DNA of 64,000 bases, taken from NCBI RefSeq assembly GCF_900177665.1, contig NZ_FXAW01000002.1, positions 248,001-312,000 of the forward strand. The letters are read 5' to 3'. Numbering within the stretch: the stretch's first letter is position 1; every line of letters begins with the position of its first letter. This DNA comes from Marivirga sericea. Its GTDB lineage: Bacteria; Bacteroidota; Bacteroidia; Cytophagales; Cyclobacteriaceae. Positions 52,915-61,485 of this stretch are shown piece by piece. Made by a program: the position numbers and the translations under genes. The notes beneath the pieces are model-generated. The model did not search any database, was not told the origin of the DNA, and worked only from the letters and a program-made list of their open reading frames with translations.

Positions 52915-54609
52915 TTACACTATTTTAAAATTTCGCATCATTCCCATGTCCTCATGCTCCAGATTGTGGCAGTGGTATACAAACAAGCCTTTAAAATCTT
53001 TGAACTGCATGATAACTTTGGCACTCATCCCTGGCATCAACAAAACGGTATCGTGCCAGCCTTCATCTACAAAACCATCTTTTACGGCATCCCATAATTG
53101 GGGATCTACATCAGTGACATTTCTTTCTAAAATATTGAACTGCACCTGGTGAATATGGATCGGGTGGGGCATCTGCATCATATTGCCCATCATTCCTCCC
53201 CCGCTCATCATACCATCGTCACCTCTCATCATGCCCCCATTACCCATCATGCCGTGACCATCCATCATGCCGCCACCATCGTCATCATTGTCCATCATAC
53301 CTCCGCCATTGATCAGTTCCCAAACTTCAGTGCTTCCAAGCTTGACGATTTCTTCATCAGCTACTTCAGTCGTTTCCCAGGTACGTCCGTTAATCGTCCA
53401 TTCCATGTGGCCCATCGCGAAGGTAAATTGCCGCGGGGCGTTTAGATTTCCAGCAGTTGAGGGGTCAATGTAATCCGGCTGAGCTAATTGCCGCGGTAAG
53501 GTATAATCATTACTCCCCGAAGCATTGGCAAGCACGGTAAACACAGGATATTCGCTACCTTGTGGCAGGACACTTTTAGCACCTTCCATCATTCCTCCAT
53601 TGCCCATCATTCCACCAGACATTAACTCAAGAGGGAAAGATGTATTTTTCATGGTCAATTCAGTGCCTTCGGGTTTGTTGGTCAAGTCCAGCCAAACGTC
53701 CGCCCTTTTTGCAGGGCCGAGCATGAGATAGGATAATTCTTTGGGTGCACTTAACAAGCTTCCGTCCATGCCAAAAACAGTCACTGGACTTCCATCTTCC
53801 CAGGCCAGTTTGTAGATCCTTGAGTTTGACCCGTTCAGTAACCTCAACCTGTATTTGCAACCTGCTTTCAGGTTTAACCTTTGTTCAGGTCTGCCATTAA
53901 TCAGTATCCGGTTTCCTAAAAAACCAGTCATGCGGCCCATCTGGCCATTTTCAAGATAGACCAGTTGATTATTATCATCAAAAGTTCGGTCTTGGATCAC
54001 TACCGGAAGATCAAACTCCCCTTGCGGTAAGTTGAGTTGCTGTTCTTCCTCATCGGTGACCAGTAGAAGGCCTGCCAGACCATTATACACCTGTGGACCG
54101 GTGCGTCCATGTGGATGGGGATGAAACCAATAGGTGCCTGCCCGGTTCATTACTTCATATTCGTAGATGTATGTTTCTCCACTATCAATTACATCTTGCG
54201 GGTGACCATCGTACCGTTCCGGCACATGCATGCCATGCCAGTGAACAATACTCTCTTCCGGCAGATCATTTTGGAAGCGAATACGGACTTTCTGTCCTTT
54301 ACTTACTTTGATGACCGGCCCCACATAACTCCCTTCTAGGATTTGAAGCGCCTCTTTGTTGCCCTTAATTAATTTCCCCTCATACACCCACACCTTTGTT
54401 TTTGGCCCAGATAAAATGGATAAGTCACGCTGTACCGCTTTCAGTTCCAAATCAATATCGGGCTGAAAATCCTTGCCGAGTTCAGGCTTTGCTGTAGTAG
54501 AAGATTGACTGTCGCAGGAAGAAAAGAAAGGCCATACCATGGTTACCGCAGCGCCTGCTCCAGCCTTTGCCAAAAATTTTCTTCTGTTTATTCTGAAAGG
54601 TTCTTTCAT
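52915..54609 (-). CDS. Tat-exported multicopper oxidase with Met-rich insert
   Basis: A 564-residue periplasmic oxidase. The Tat signal is NRRKFLAKAGAGAAV. Copper sites are HWHGMHV, WFHPHPHG, HPIHIHQVQF and YHCHNLEHEDMGMM (type 1 site with axial Met), so all four copper ligand sets are present. A Met/Gly/Asp-rich insert near residues 430-490 (GGMMDNDDDGGGMMDG and similar) is like the CueO Met-rich helix that takes Cu(I). It should oxidise Cu(I) to less toxic Cu(II). It lies 3 bp before the five-helix protein. Confidence 0.93.
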   Translation of the reverse strand: MKEPFRINRRKFLAKAGAGAAVTMVWPFFSSCDSQSSTTAKPELGKDFQPDIDLELKAVQRDLSILSGPKTKVWVYEGKLIKGNKEALQILEGSYVGPVIKVSKGQKVRIRFQNDLPEESIVHWHGMHVPERYDGHPQDVIDSGETYIYEYEVMNRAGTYWFHPHPHGRTGPQVYNGLAGLLLVTDEEEQQLNLPQGEFDLPVVIQDRTFDDNNQLVYLENGQMGRMTGFLGNRILINGRPEQRLNLKAGCKYRLRLLNGSNSRIYKLAWEDGSPVTVFGMDGSLLSAPKELSYLMLGPAKRADVWLDLTNKPEGTELTMKNTSFPLELMSGGMMGNGGMMEGAKSVLPQGSEYPVFTVLANASGSNDYTLPRQLAQPDYIDPSTAGNLNAPRQFTFAMGHMEWTINGRTWETTEVADEEIVKLGSTEVWELINGGGMMDNDDDGGGMMDGHGMMGNGGMMRGDDGMMSGGGMMGNMMQMPHPIHIHQVQFNILERNVTDVDPQLWDAVKDGFVDEGWHDTVLLMPGMSAKVIMQFKDFKGLFVYHCHNLEHEDMGMMRNFKIV

Positions 54610-54626
54610 ATCTCTTTAGGTTTAAA

Positions 54627-54739
54627 TTATTTCCGTATCTGCTTTACTAACCAGACAATCAATAGAACCAGCACTACCAGCAAAAGAGCCAAATCCAGCC
54701 TACACCGTGCATACCATAATTTGTTTCCTGATCCATCAT
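54627..54739 (-). pseudogene. Tiny membrane protein, frameshifted in a T run
   Basis: From ATG 54739 one frame gives MMDQETNYGMHGVGWIWLF and soon hits TAG. Adding one T in the run after CTC gives LLVVLVLLIVWLVKQIRK and a stop at 54627. The joined 37-residue product has one transmembrane helix and a Met/His/Gly-rich head, like small proteins found beside copper genes. It fits tightly between its neighbours (gaps of 11 and 17 bp), which supports a former or actual gene. Confidence 0.6.
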
Positions 54740-54750
54740 GATTTTCTGTT

Positions 54751-56067
54751 TTAGTTATTACTTGATTCCTCTTTAAATTTCCTCATTTTCAAAAACCACT
54801 TTTCACCTGAGATAATCAGAGTTAGCAAAACTGTCGATACTATAATCAGTAGCATGTCACTCTGTGCTTTCATCCAAATGAAGGCTATTAAAACAACTAC
54901 GTCAAGCACAATAGTAGCTAAAAGTATCGCTCCATTAGCCTTTATTTCTTTCCGTAAATGTTTAAAAACACCCCATTGTATAATAATATCCATAATAAGG
55001 TAAAAAATTGCTCCTAAAGATGCAATTCTGCTGAGATCAAAAAATATGGTCAAGGTGATGGCGATGACTATGGTATAAGTCAACATATGCTGTTGCAGGT
55101 TACCCGGCATTCCAAAATGCTTATGAGGTATCAGCTTCATTTCGGTAAGCATCGTTGTCATCCTGGAAATAGCAAATACATTGGCCAAAACACTGGATAC
55201 GGTTGCAATGATGGCGATACCTACGGTGAACCATAAGCCATATTTTCCGAAAGCCGGTCTGGCCGCTTCAGCCAGGGAGTAGTCTTGTGCTTCTATAATC
55301 TTGGGAACAGAAAGATTGACTGATACCGCAAATGCGACCAGCAGATAGACAATGGTACAGATAATTAGTGATATCCATATCGCTCTTCCTACGTTCTTGT
55401 GAGGCTTGACAATTTCTTCACCGCTATTGGTGATAGTGGTAAATCCTGCATACGCCAGAATAGCAAGCGCGAGGGCACCTAAATAACTCCCTACGGAATA
55501 GTCGCCTGAGATTTCTGAAGGGATAGCTTCTCCAAATGAAAAACCAGCAGCCCAAAGTCCTCCAATGGCAAAAATGGCTATACCCCCAACCTTGACAATT
55601 GCCATGATGAAAGAAACCCTGTCAATGACTTTATTACCGGCAATGTTGATCAAAAAAGTAATGACCAATAAAATCACTCCCAGCAGGGGTATCCAGAAAT
55701 CGTTCTGATTTCCATCAAATAATTGCATGGTATATGATCCGAATGTACGTGCTACTAAACTCTGGTTAATGATCATGGCGAAAGCCATCAATAGCGCAGC
55801 TACAGCCGTTATGATACCTTTACCATAAGCTTTCTTTAAGTACATGGCAATACCTCCGGCAGACGGGTAAGCATTCGACATTTTTATGTAGGCATATGCA
55901 CTAAACCCGGCTATAATTGCCCCGACCAAAAAGGCTATCGGAAACAATGAACCGGATAATTCAGCCACCTGTCCCAGCAAGGCAAAAATAGCTGCACCAA
56001 TCATTACCCCGGTTCCCAAAGAGATAGCTCCTGTGAGTGAAAGGCTGTTCTTCTTATATTTACCCAT
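54751..56067 (-). CDS. APC-family permease (duplicate of 26161-27465)
   Basis: A 438-residue protein with about 12 transmembrane helices. The TM1 motif is GTGVMIGAAIFALLGQ, TM2 has SAGGIAMYLKKAYG, TM6 has AYAGFTTITNSGEEI. It resembles the other APC permease almost segment by segment, with differences mainly in loops. The substrate is unknown. It lies 3 bp after the SHOCT gene in the unit that runs from 58066 to 50371. Confidence 0.9.
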   Translation of the reverse strand: MGKYKKNSLSLTGAISLGTGVMIGAAIFALLGQVAELSGSLFPIAFLVGAIIAGFSAYAYIKMSNAYPSAGGIAMYLKKAYGKGIITAVAALLMAFAMIINQSLVARTFGSYTMQLFDGNQNDFWIPLLGVILLVITFLINIAGNKVIDRVSFIMAIVKVGGIAIFAIGGLWAAGFSFGEAIPSEISGDYSVGSYLGALALAILAYAGFTTITNSGEEIVKPHKNVGRAIWISLIICTIVYLLVAFAVSVNLSVPKIIEAQDYSLAEAARPAFGKYGLWFTVGIAIIATVSSVLANVFAISRMTTMLTEMKLIPHKHFGMPGNLQQHMLTYTIVIAITLTIFFDLSRIASLGAIFYLIMDIIIQWGVFKHLRKEIKANGAILLATIVLDVVVLIAFIWMKAQSDMLLIIVSTVLLTLIISGEKWFLKMRKFKEESSNN

Positions 56068-56070
56068 TGT

Positions 56071-56274
56071 CTATTTGGTCTTTTTCAGTTCTGCTTTTCT
56101 TTCTTCAAACTCCGCTTTGTCAATTTCTCCTTTGGCGTAGCGGTTTTTTAGCGTCTCCATCGCTGAGCTTTTACTGGTGGATGGACTGGCTCCTTTATGA
56201 AAGATACCACCTCTACCCAGCGCAACAATCAGAACGAAGATGAGTATTACCCCTATAATCCATCCATACATCAT
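56071..56274 (-). CDS. SHOCT-domain small membrane protein
   Basis: A 67-residue protein with one helix (residues 4-21, WIIGVILIFVLIVALG) and a SHOCT tail (AMETLKNRYAKGEIDKAEFEE). Similar to the protein at 44358-44570 in domain order and length. It lies 34 bp after the DUF302 gene and 3 bp before the APC permease gene. Role unknown. Confidence 0.75.
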   Translation of the reverse strand: MMYGWIIGVILIFVLIVALGRGGIFHKGASPSTSKSSAMETLKNRYAKGEIDKAEFEERKAELKKTK

Positions 56275-56308
56275 AATTTGAGTGGTTTTAAGTCTAGATT
56301 ATTATTTC

Positions 56309-56695
56309 TCAAAATCTTTCAACTACTGATTTAAGCTTTGATCGGATTTCTTCAGCTATTTTGACTAAGTCTTTATTCCCTACGGCCTGCATAGAGGCTA
56401 CAGGATCCACTGCTGCTATCTCTACGCCATCATCACTTTGTTGAACGATTACATTGCAAGGCAGCATTGCACCAATTTTATCTTCGGCTAATAATGCCTT
56501 GTGTGCGAAGGGCGGATTGCATGCACCGAGTATCTTGTAAGGACGAAAATCTTCATCCAGCTTTTCCTTCAGGGTTTCTTTTACATCAATTTCGGTAAGG
56601 ATACCGAACCCTTCCTCTTTCAGTGCCTCTGTTACTTTTTGAATGGCTTCTTCGAAGCTTACGTTTGTCAATGTTTTCTCGTGATAGTATTTCAT
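56309..56695 (-). CDS. DUF302 protein
   Basis: A 128-residue cytoplasmic protein. The hallmark of the family is near residues 55-70 (YKILGACNPPFAHKAL), followed by LPCNVIVQQSDDGVEIAAVDP and a helical end. DUF302 proteins occur next to sulfide, thiol and metal-stress genes and have no proven reaction. Here it starts 36 bp after the MBL-rhodanese gene, and Cys residues at LGACN and LPCN could react with sulfur compounds (inference). Confidence 0.88.
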   Translation of the reverse strand: MKYYHEKTLTNVSFEEAIQKVTEALKEEGFGILTEIDVKETLKEKLDEDFRPYKILGACNPPFAHKALLAEDKIGAMLPCNVIVQQSDDGVEIAAVDPVASMQAVGNKDLVKIAEEIRSKLKSVVERF

Positions 56696-56731
56696 CTGTA
56701 TATTTTTTACTGTTCTAAAATTTTTTTACGA

Positions 56732-58066
56732 TTATTTAAAATCACTTATTGCTTTACTTAGATCATAAACTGCGACATCAGCAAACTCAGTTGCCAGGAT
56801 ACTCGAGCCTGCTGCCGATCGATACCCACCGGCACAATGTACGACTACTGGCCTTTGATCAGGAACTTCAGTAATACGTTCTCTTAGTTCGGGTAAGGGT
56901 ACATGGATGGCTTTCTCGAAAATCTTGCCATCAGCTATTTCAGGTTCATTTCTTATGTCGAGTATGGTATAATCATCAGGGTTTTGTTTGAAATCCTGTA
57001 GGTCTATCTGCTGATCAGCATACAGGTCGTATTGCTCTAACTGATAGGTCATACCGGTAATATGACTTTCATAAGCTATTTTGGCTGTACGTCTAACCGC
57101 CTTTTCTAACATTGCCTGATCTTCAGCAACGAGATTGAAACTCTCATCAGGGCCTACTATTGAACCCAACCAGGTCTCAAATTTGGAACTGTCATCACCT
57201 AATTGAATATTAATAGACTGTTTCAGATGCCCTTTTTTAAACTTTTCCTGGTCTCTGACATCTATGATTAATGCCTTCTCATCAATTGTTTTAGCATCAA
57301 ATATTTTATGAATATCTTCCTCTGCCGAGTCTATACCTTTTCGGTTTACCTTAACCTCGTAGGGGAAGTATATTGGAATGAAAGCCTGACCATCCAAAAA
57401 ATCCGTTACAAACTGATCCTTGTCTTGGATTTGAAAGGCCCAGTTATTACTTCTTTCCTTTCCTATTGTGGTCTCTAATTCTTTACCCATGTTTTTCCCG
57501 CACAGCGAGCCTGGGCCGTGGGCAGGATAGACGATTGTATCATCATCTAAGTTGCTGAAAACCTTATTGATCGTATCGTACATCATGCCGGCCAGTTCCT
57601 TTTTGCTAACCTGCATGTTGCCGACACCCTCTCTGAGGTCGGGCCTTCCAACATCTCCAACAAATAAGGCGTCACCCGAAAAAACTGCTTTTTCAGTACC
57701 ATTTTCAAGTAATAAATAGGCATTATGGTCAGGAGAATGACCGGGGGTAAATAAAGCGCGAAAGATTAAATCTCCAATTTGGACTTCTTCATTGTGTCCC
57801 AGTTCGGTGGCATCATAATAGACCCCAGCTTTTGAATTAATGTAGACAGGGACATTAAATCTTTTCGATATTTCCAGGTGACTACTAGCAAAATCCGCAT
57901 GCGGATGTGTCTCAAGTACTGCCACAATTTCCCCATCGTGTTGTTTTGCAAAATCCAGATAAGGTTGAATATCCCTTGCCGGATCTACCAAGACTATTTG
58001 CCCCTGGCTTTCGATGGCGTAAGACAGTTGAGAAAGTGCTTTATCATAAAATTGTTTTATTTCCAT
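56732..58066 (-). CDS. MBL-fold hydrolase fused to two rhodanese domains
   Basis: A 444-residue cytoplasmic protein (ATG at 58066, MEIKQFYDKALS). Residues 1-240 are a metallo-beta-lactamase fold (ETHPHADFASSHLEI with HxHxD, FTPGHSPDHNAYL, FSGDALFVGDVGRPDL, YPAHGPGSL) like persulfide dioxygenases. The first rhodanese domain (about 250-345) lacks a catalytic Cys, while the second has Cys411 in VVHCAGGYRS. The arrangement is known for sulfur detoxification: persulfide oxidation and sulfane transfer. A palindrome lies 55 bp upstream. Confidence 0.92.
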   Translation of the reverse strand: MEIKQFYDKALSQLSYAIESQGQIVLVDPARDIQPYLDFAKQHDGEIVAVLETHPHADFASSHLEISKRFNVPVYINSKAGVYYDATELGHNEEVQIGDLIFRALFTPGHSPDHNAYLLLENGTEKAVFSGDALFVGDVGRPDLREGVGNMQVSKKELAGMMYDTINKVFSNLDDDTIVYPAHGPGSLCGKNMGKELETTIGKERSNNWAFQIQDKDQFVTDFLDGQAFIPIYFPYEVKVNRKGIDSAEEDIHKIFDAKTIDEKALIIDVRDQEKFKKGHLKQSINIQLGDDSSKFETWLGSIVGPDESFNLVAEDQAMLEKAVRRTAKIAYESHITGMTYQLEQYDLYADQQIDLQDFKQNPDDYTILDIRNEPEIADGKIFEKAIHVPLPELRERITEVPDQRPVVVHCAGGYRSAAGSSILATEFADVAVYDLSKAISDFK

Positions 58067-58121
58067 AATTTCTTTTTGTTTTGTATTCAACAAATTTTAC
58101 TCATGCTGACAGACAAAGTTC

Positions 58122-58135
58122 GTAACATGTGTTAC
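58122..58135. promoter_or_regulatory. Perfect dyad GTAACA-TG-TGTTAC, Crp/Fnr-type site
   Basis: The dyad lies 56-69 bp from the start codon at 58066. GTAAC-N4-GTTAC sites are known for some Crp/Fnr-type regulators, which in Bacteroidota often neighbour MBL-rhodanese genes. No Crp/Fnr gene is in the window, so the regulator would act from elsewhere. Confidence 0.5.
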
Positions 58136-58185
58136 ACAACTTTGAGCTAAAGATCAATCTGTTATTCAGTAAGATTTCGTGTTTC

Positions 58186-58542
58186 TTAATCTAACTTACC
58201 TTCAAACTCAGGTAAAGGCCTGCTTTCCTTTTCCTCTTCTGTCTCCACTACACCATTTTCTTTGATGTCATTGATCAACATTGCATATCCATAATCTTCC
58301 CACGCTGGCCTTTAATAATTTCGTCAGCGAGTTTTCATACCCTTACATCCTTTATTTGAGCACGCTCACTCTTTAAAATAGCTATAGAATGATGTAGGAT
58401 CATATCTTCCATGTAGTCAATACCCTTGACGGTGACCTGACTTCTCACCAATCATATACCACCGGCAATCAATACGATACACAGACCGATAATTGCTATT
58501 TGTGTCCCTCGAATTATTGCCGTGTTTTTGTTCGTTTTGCAT
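58186..58542 (-). pseudogene. DUF305 protein, decayed
   Basis: No long frame remains, but pieces in order give NTAIIRGTQIAIIGLCIVLI (one helix), then a TGA, then LVRSQVTVKGIDYMEDMILH (continuing with HSIAILKSERAQI), a second TGA after VRV, KLADEIIKGQR, and after a frameshift LINDIKENGVVETEEEKES to a TAA at 58186. The helix plus MEDMILHHS core matches DUF305, a copper/metal-associated periplasmic family. Two of the stops look like TGG-to-TGA and CGA-to-TGA changes. It lies between the rhodanese and multicopper oxidase units, in a 522-bp gap. Confidence 0.8.
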
Positions 58543-58588
58543 TTTTATAAGTTTTAAAGTTTATTTGTTTTATAGTTTAATAGATTGA

Positions 58589-60943
58589 TTAAAATCTTAT
58601 GGATAAGCCTCCACCTGCACCAAAGCGATTGTCATAGCTGCCCATTATAGAAAAGTTTTTAGATAGGAGAAACTCCGCACCTGCGTTCCACACAATTTCC
58701 TGAATATAGCCCACATTGCTCTCAAGATCATTTACCCAACCGGCATCTAGCTGATATTCATAATAGCCAAAAACAATAAATCTTGGGAAAAGCATTACAG
58801 ATCGGCCAATACCTACTCTTGGTCTCAATTCGTTATCAATTCGCAAGTCCACATTAAACATATAAGGGGTGAACAATCGAATACCGGCCACTGCCGTGGT
58901 TTTTATATCATCCAGACTATTTCGTGTGGTATTTTCAACATTTACACCCCCAAATACACGCACATAATCGTAGAGATAATATTCATAAGAAAATTCGGTT
59001 TCTACATTTTTATTCCAGCCATATTCCAGCGAAAAATTGAACTGGTTTCGGATGTTGGATGAAACCACATTAAGTGCACCAGCGTGAGAGGCAATATCAG
59101 CCATTCCCCAGGTATAAAACTGATTGGTTTCATGCACAAGTTTGGACACGGGATAGGGCTCCATTCGTGGATCTCTTGGCGTATCATAGCTTACTACACG
59201 TGCCATTCCACCCATCAAATGATAGAGAATGTGACAATGGAAGAACCAGTCACCGTATTCATTTCCATAAAACTCAATCGTTACCTTTTGCATCGGTGGC
59301 ACATTCACGGTATGCTTTAATGGTGAATAATCTCCATTCTCATTGATTACCCTGAAAAAATGACCATGTAAGTGCATTGGGTGGTGCATCATGGTGAGGT
59401 TGTTGAAAGTAATCCTTGTTACTTCTCCTTCATTGATTTTAATCTTATCGGTTTCAGCCAATGGTATGCCATTCATACTCCAGATATAGCGGCTCATATT
59501 ACCTGTAAGGTTTAAGAGAATTTCTTTTACGTGAACATCCTCCGAGTAGGTTGTATTTTCTGTAGACTTGAGATAATCATAGTTATATTCAGAAAACATA
59601 TTCATTCCGCCCATTTCTGCAGATTCCATATTGGTTGATGGTGGTGAGGTTTGCATCATTTTATCATCACCCATTCCGCTCATTTTAGTTTCTTCAGGAT
59701 CTTCCTTTTCCATATCCATCCCCTGATGCATTGGCATGTCATTTTTTGCGTTGTCCATGTTCATACCGCTCATTCCATCCTTCATCTGCATTCCCCAGTT
59801 TCGCATCATTTTTTCAGGGTCAACTTTTTTTGGACGGAATTTCAGTGCTGGGGCTCCCATACGCATATCCATTTTGGACATTTGCTTCATCATTGCAATT
59901 TTATCTGGCCGGGGCACCGCAGGTGCTGGTAGCATTTCACCTTGCCCCAGAAATGCGGATGCGGTACCAGATCCATCTTGCGCAGTGATTTTAAACTCCA
60001 TTTTGCCTTCTTCTGGAATAGTCACAACAAAATCATACGTTTCGGCTATAGCGATAAAGGTCTTGTTGTGGGCAACAGGCACCACATTAAGACCATCGGC
60101 AGAAACAATAGTGGGATTTCCACCACCAAAGGTCATCCAAAACTGCGTTGAAGCTGCGCCATTGATAATCCGTAACCTTACTTTTTCACATGGTTTGAAG
60201 TCAGGGTATTCTTGCTTTTGCTCGCCATTCACCAAAAAAGCCGGGTAATAAATATCTGCTATGTCGGCACTTTCCATTCTCTGCCTCCAAAAATTAAGTT
60301 GTGCACCCAGTGCTCCACGAGCGATTACCTGGTTCAGTGGCGTGGCCGTTCCTTTTCGCCAGTTATACCATTCTGTCCCCCTTTTTAGAAAACGAAGAAC
60401 GCTCATTGGATTTTCATTGGTCCAGTCTGAAAGCACCATCACCAACTCTTTATCATACTCAAGGCTCTCTTCCTTTGGTTGAATGACAATAGAGCCGTAA
60501 ACTCCGCTTTGTTCCTGAAGCATGGTATGCGAATGGTACCAGTAGGTACCGGATTGCTTTAAAGGGAATTCATATTTTTGGGTATGGCCCGGCTCTATGG
60601 GCGGAGTGGTCAAATAGGGTACCCCATCATAAAAATTAGGTAAAAGTAGTCCATGCCAATGAACTGAGGTTTCCACGTCCATTTCGTTTTTTACGTAGAT
60701 GACCGCATACTCTCCTTCAGTGAACCGGAGGGTAGGCCCGGGAATGCTGCCATTAACAGTCATTCCTTTAACATCTTTGCCGGCCTTGTTGACCATTTCC
60801 TGTTTAAGCGTGATCGTGTGTTCCCTAACCGGAAGGTTATCCACATTTCCTTCACCTGACTTTTCTGTAAGGTTTTGAGCCTGCACTGAAAACACACTTG
60901 TCAACAGGATGCATATTAGAAGTGTAATTTTTGAATTTTTCAT
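58589..60943 (-). CDS. Multicopper oxidase fused to a C-terminal beta-barrel domain
   Basis: A 784-residue secreted protein with signal peptide (residues 1-22, ending VQAQ). Copper ligands are HWHGLLLPN, WYHSHTMLQEQSG, HPMHLHGHFF and FHCHILYHLMGGM (type 1 site). A Met-rich insert lies at about residues 345-445 (DGMSGMNMDNAKNDMPMH). After about residue 600 the sequence turns to beta strands (FSLEYGWNKNVETEFSYEYY through GAGGGLSIRF), resembling a CopB-like outer-membrane barrel with a terminal Phe. A CopA-CopB fusion, with the oxidase hung on the outer membrane, is inferred. Confidence 0.87.
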   Translation of the reverse strand: MKNSKITLLICILLTSVFSVQAQNLTEKSGEGNVDNLPVREHTITLKQEMVNKAGKDVKGMTVNGSIPGPTLRFTEGEYAVIYVKNEMDVETSVHWHGLLLPNFYDGVPYLTTPPIEPGHTQKYEFPLKQSGTYWYHSHTMLQEQSGVYGSIVIQPKEESLEYDKELVMVLSDWTNENPMSVLRFLKRGTEWYNWRKGTATPLNQVIARGALGAQLNFWRQRMESADIADIYYPAFLVNGEQKQEYPDFKPCEKVRLRIINGAASTQFWMTFGGGNPTIVSADGLNVVPVAHNKTFIAIAETYDFVVTIPEEGKMEFKITAQDGSGTASAFLGQGEMLPAPAVPRPDKIAMMKQMSKMDMRMGAPALKFRPKKVDPEKMMRNWGMQMKDGMSGMNMDNAKNDMPMHQGMDMEKEDPEETKMSGMGDDKMMQTSPPSTNMESAEMGGMNMFSEYNYDYLKSTENTTYSEDVHVKEILLNLTGNMSRYIWSMNGIPLAETDKIKINEGEVTRITFNNLTMMHHPMHLHGHFFRVINENGDYSPLKHTVNVPPMQKVTIEFYGNEYGDWFFHCHILYHLMGGMARVVSYDTPRDPRMEPYPVSKLVHETNQFYTWGMADIASHAGALNVVSSNIRNQFNFSLEYGWNKNVETEFSYEYYLYDYVRVFGGVNVENTTRNSLDDIKTTAVAGIRLFTPYMFNVDLRIDNELRPRVGIGRSVMLFPRFIVFGYYEYQLDAGWVNDLESNVGYIQEIVWNAGAEFLLSKNFSIMGSYDNRFGAGGGLSIRF

Positions 60944-60964
60944 AATGTTCGAATTTATTGTTAA

Positions 60965-61468
60965 TTATTTCACTGATCTTGATGAGCTATGGGTTTTGAT
61001 AATTTTCCATTCATCGTCCATCTTTTTCAAAATTGATGTGGCCGTTGCTTTACGCTCGACCTTGCGGCCATCTTCCTTCAAGACAATATTGTAGATATAG
61101 GACTCAGTCGTGAATGCATACGGCATATCCAACACTACCGATATCTCATATTCACTAAAAGTGAATGACTCAAAATGACCAAGTTCCGGCCCGATGTGAT
61201 TGGCGATATAGTCTCGATATGTTCCTTCTATTTTTCCTTGTTCCAGTACCTCCGAATCCTCGATGAACAATGCGTAGGAATCTGTCACATCCAGACTTTC
61301 CAGGGTTTCTTTGTAAGTCTTCATGACTTTTTTAACTGCATTCACTTCTGAAACTAAATCAATAACTTCTTCCTGTTTCATCTCAGTTTTCTGATTTTTG
61401 TCCGAGGTGGGCGAATTACAAGAGGAAGCCAGTATTAACGCTGTGAGTAGACATAGAAAATTCTTCAT
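60965..61468 (-). CDS. SnoaL/DUF4440-like lipoprotein
   Basis: A 167-residue lipoprotein (lipobox ending ASSC17). The mature chain resembles an NTF2-like cone fold: NAVKKVMKTYKETLESLDVT, ALFIEDSEVLEQGKIEGTYRD and KMDDEWKIIKTHSSSRS. It resembles the N-terminal half of the lipoprotein at 19714-20667. No catalytic residues are clear. It lies 17 bp after the haem-binding gene and 21 bp before the oxidase gene. Confidence 0.75.
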   Translation of the reverse strand: MKNFLCLLTALILASSCNSPTSDKNQKTEMKQEEVIDLVSEVNAVKKVMKTYKETLESLDVTDSYALFIEDSEVLEQGKIEGTYRDYIANHIGPELGHFESFTFSEYEISVVLDMPYAFTTESYIYNIVLKEDGRKVERKATATSILKKMDDEWKIIKTHSSSRSVK

Positions 61469-61485
61469 GGTGTTGGTTCTTTTAG

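Noticed and set aside
53149-53445. Plus-strand His/Ser-rich frame opposite the Tat multicopper oxidase
   Set aside because: It is the antisense of the Met-rich insert: ATG-rich DNA reads as CAT on the other strand and gives false histidine-rich proteins.
59651-59932. Plus-strand His/Phe-rich frame opposite the fused multicopper oxidase
   Set aside because: Antisense of another Met-rich segment; no independent support.
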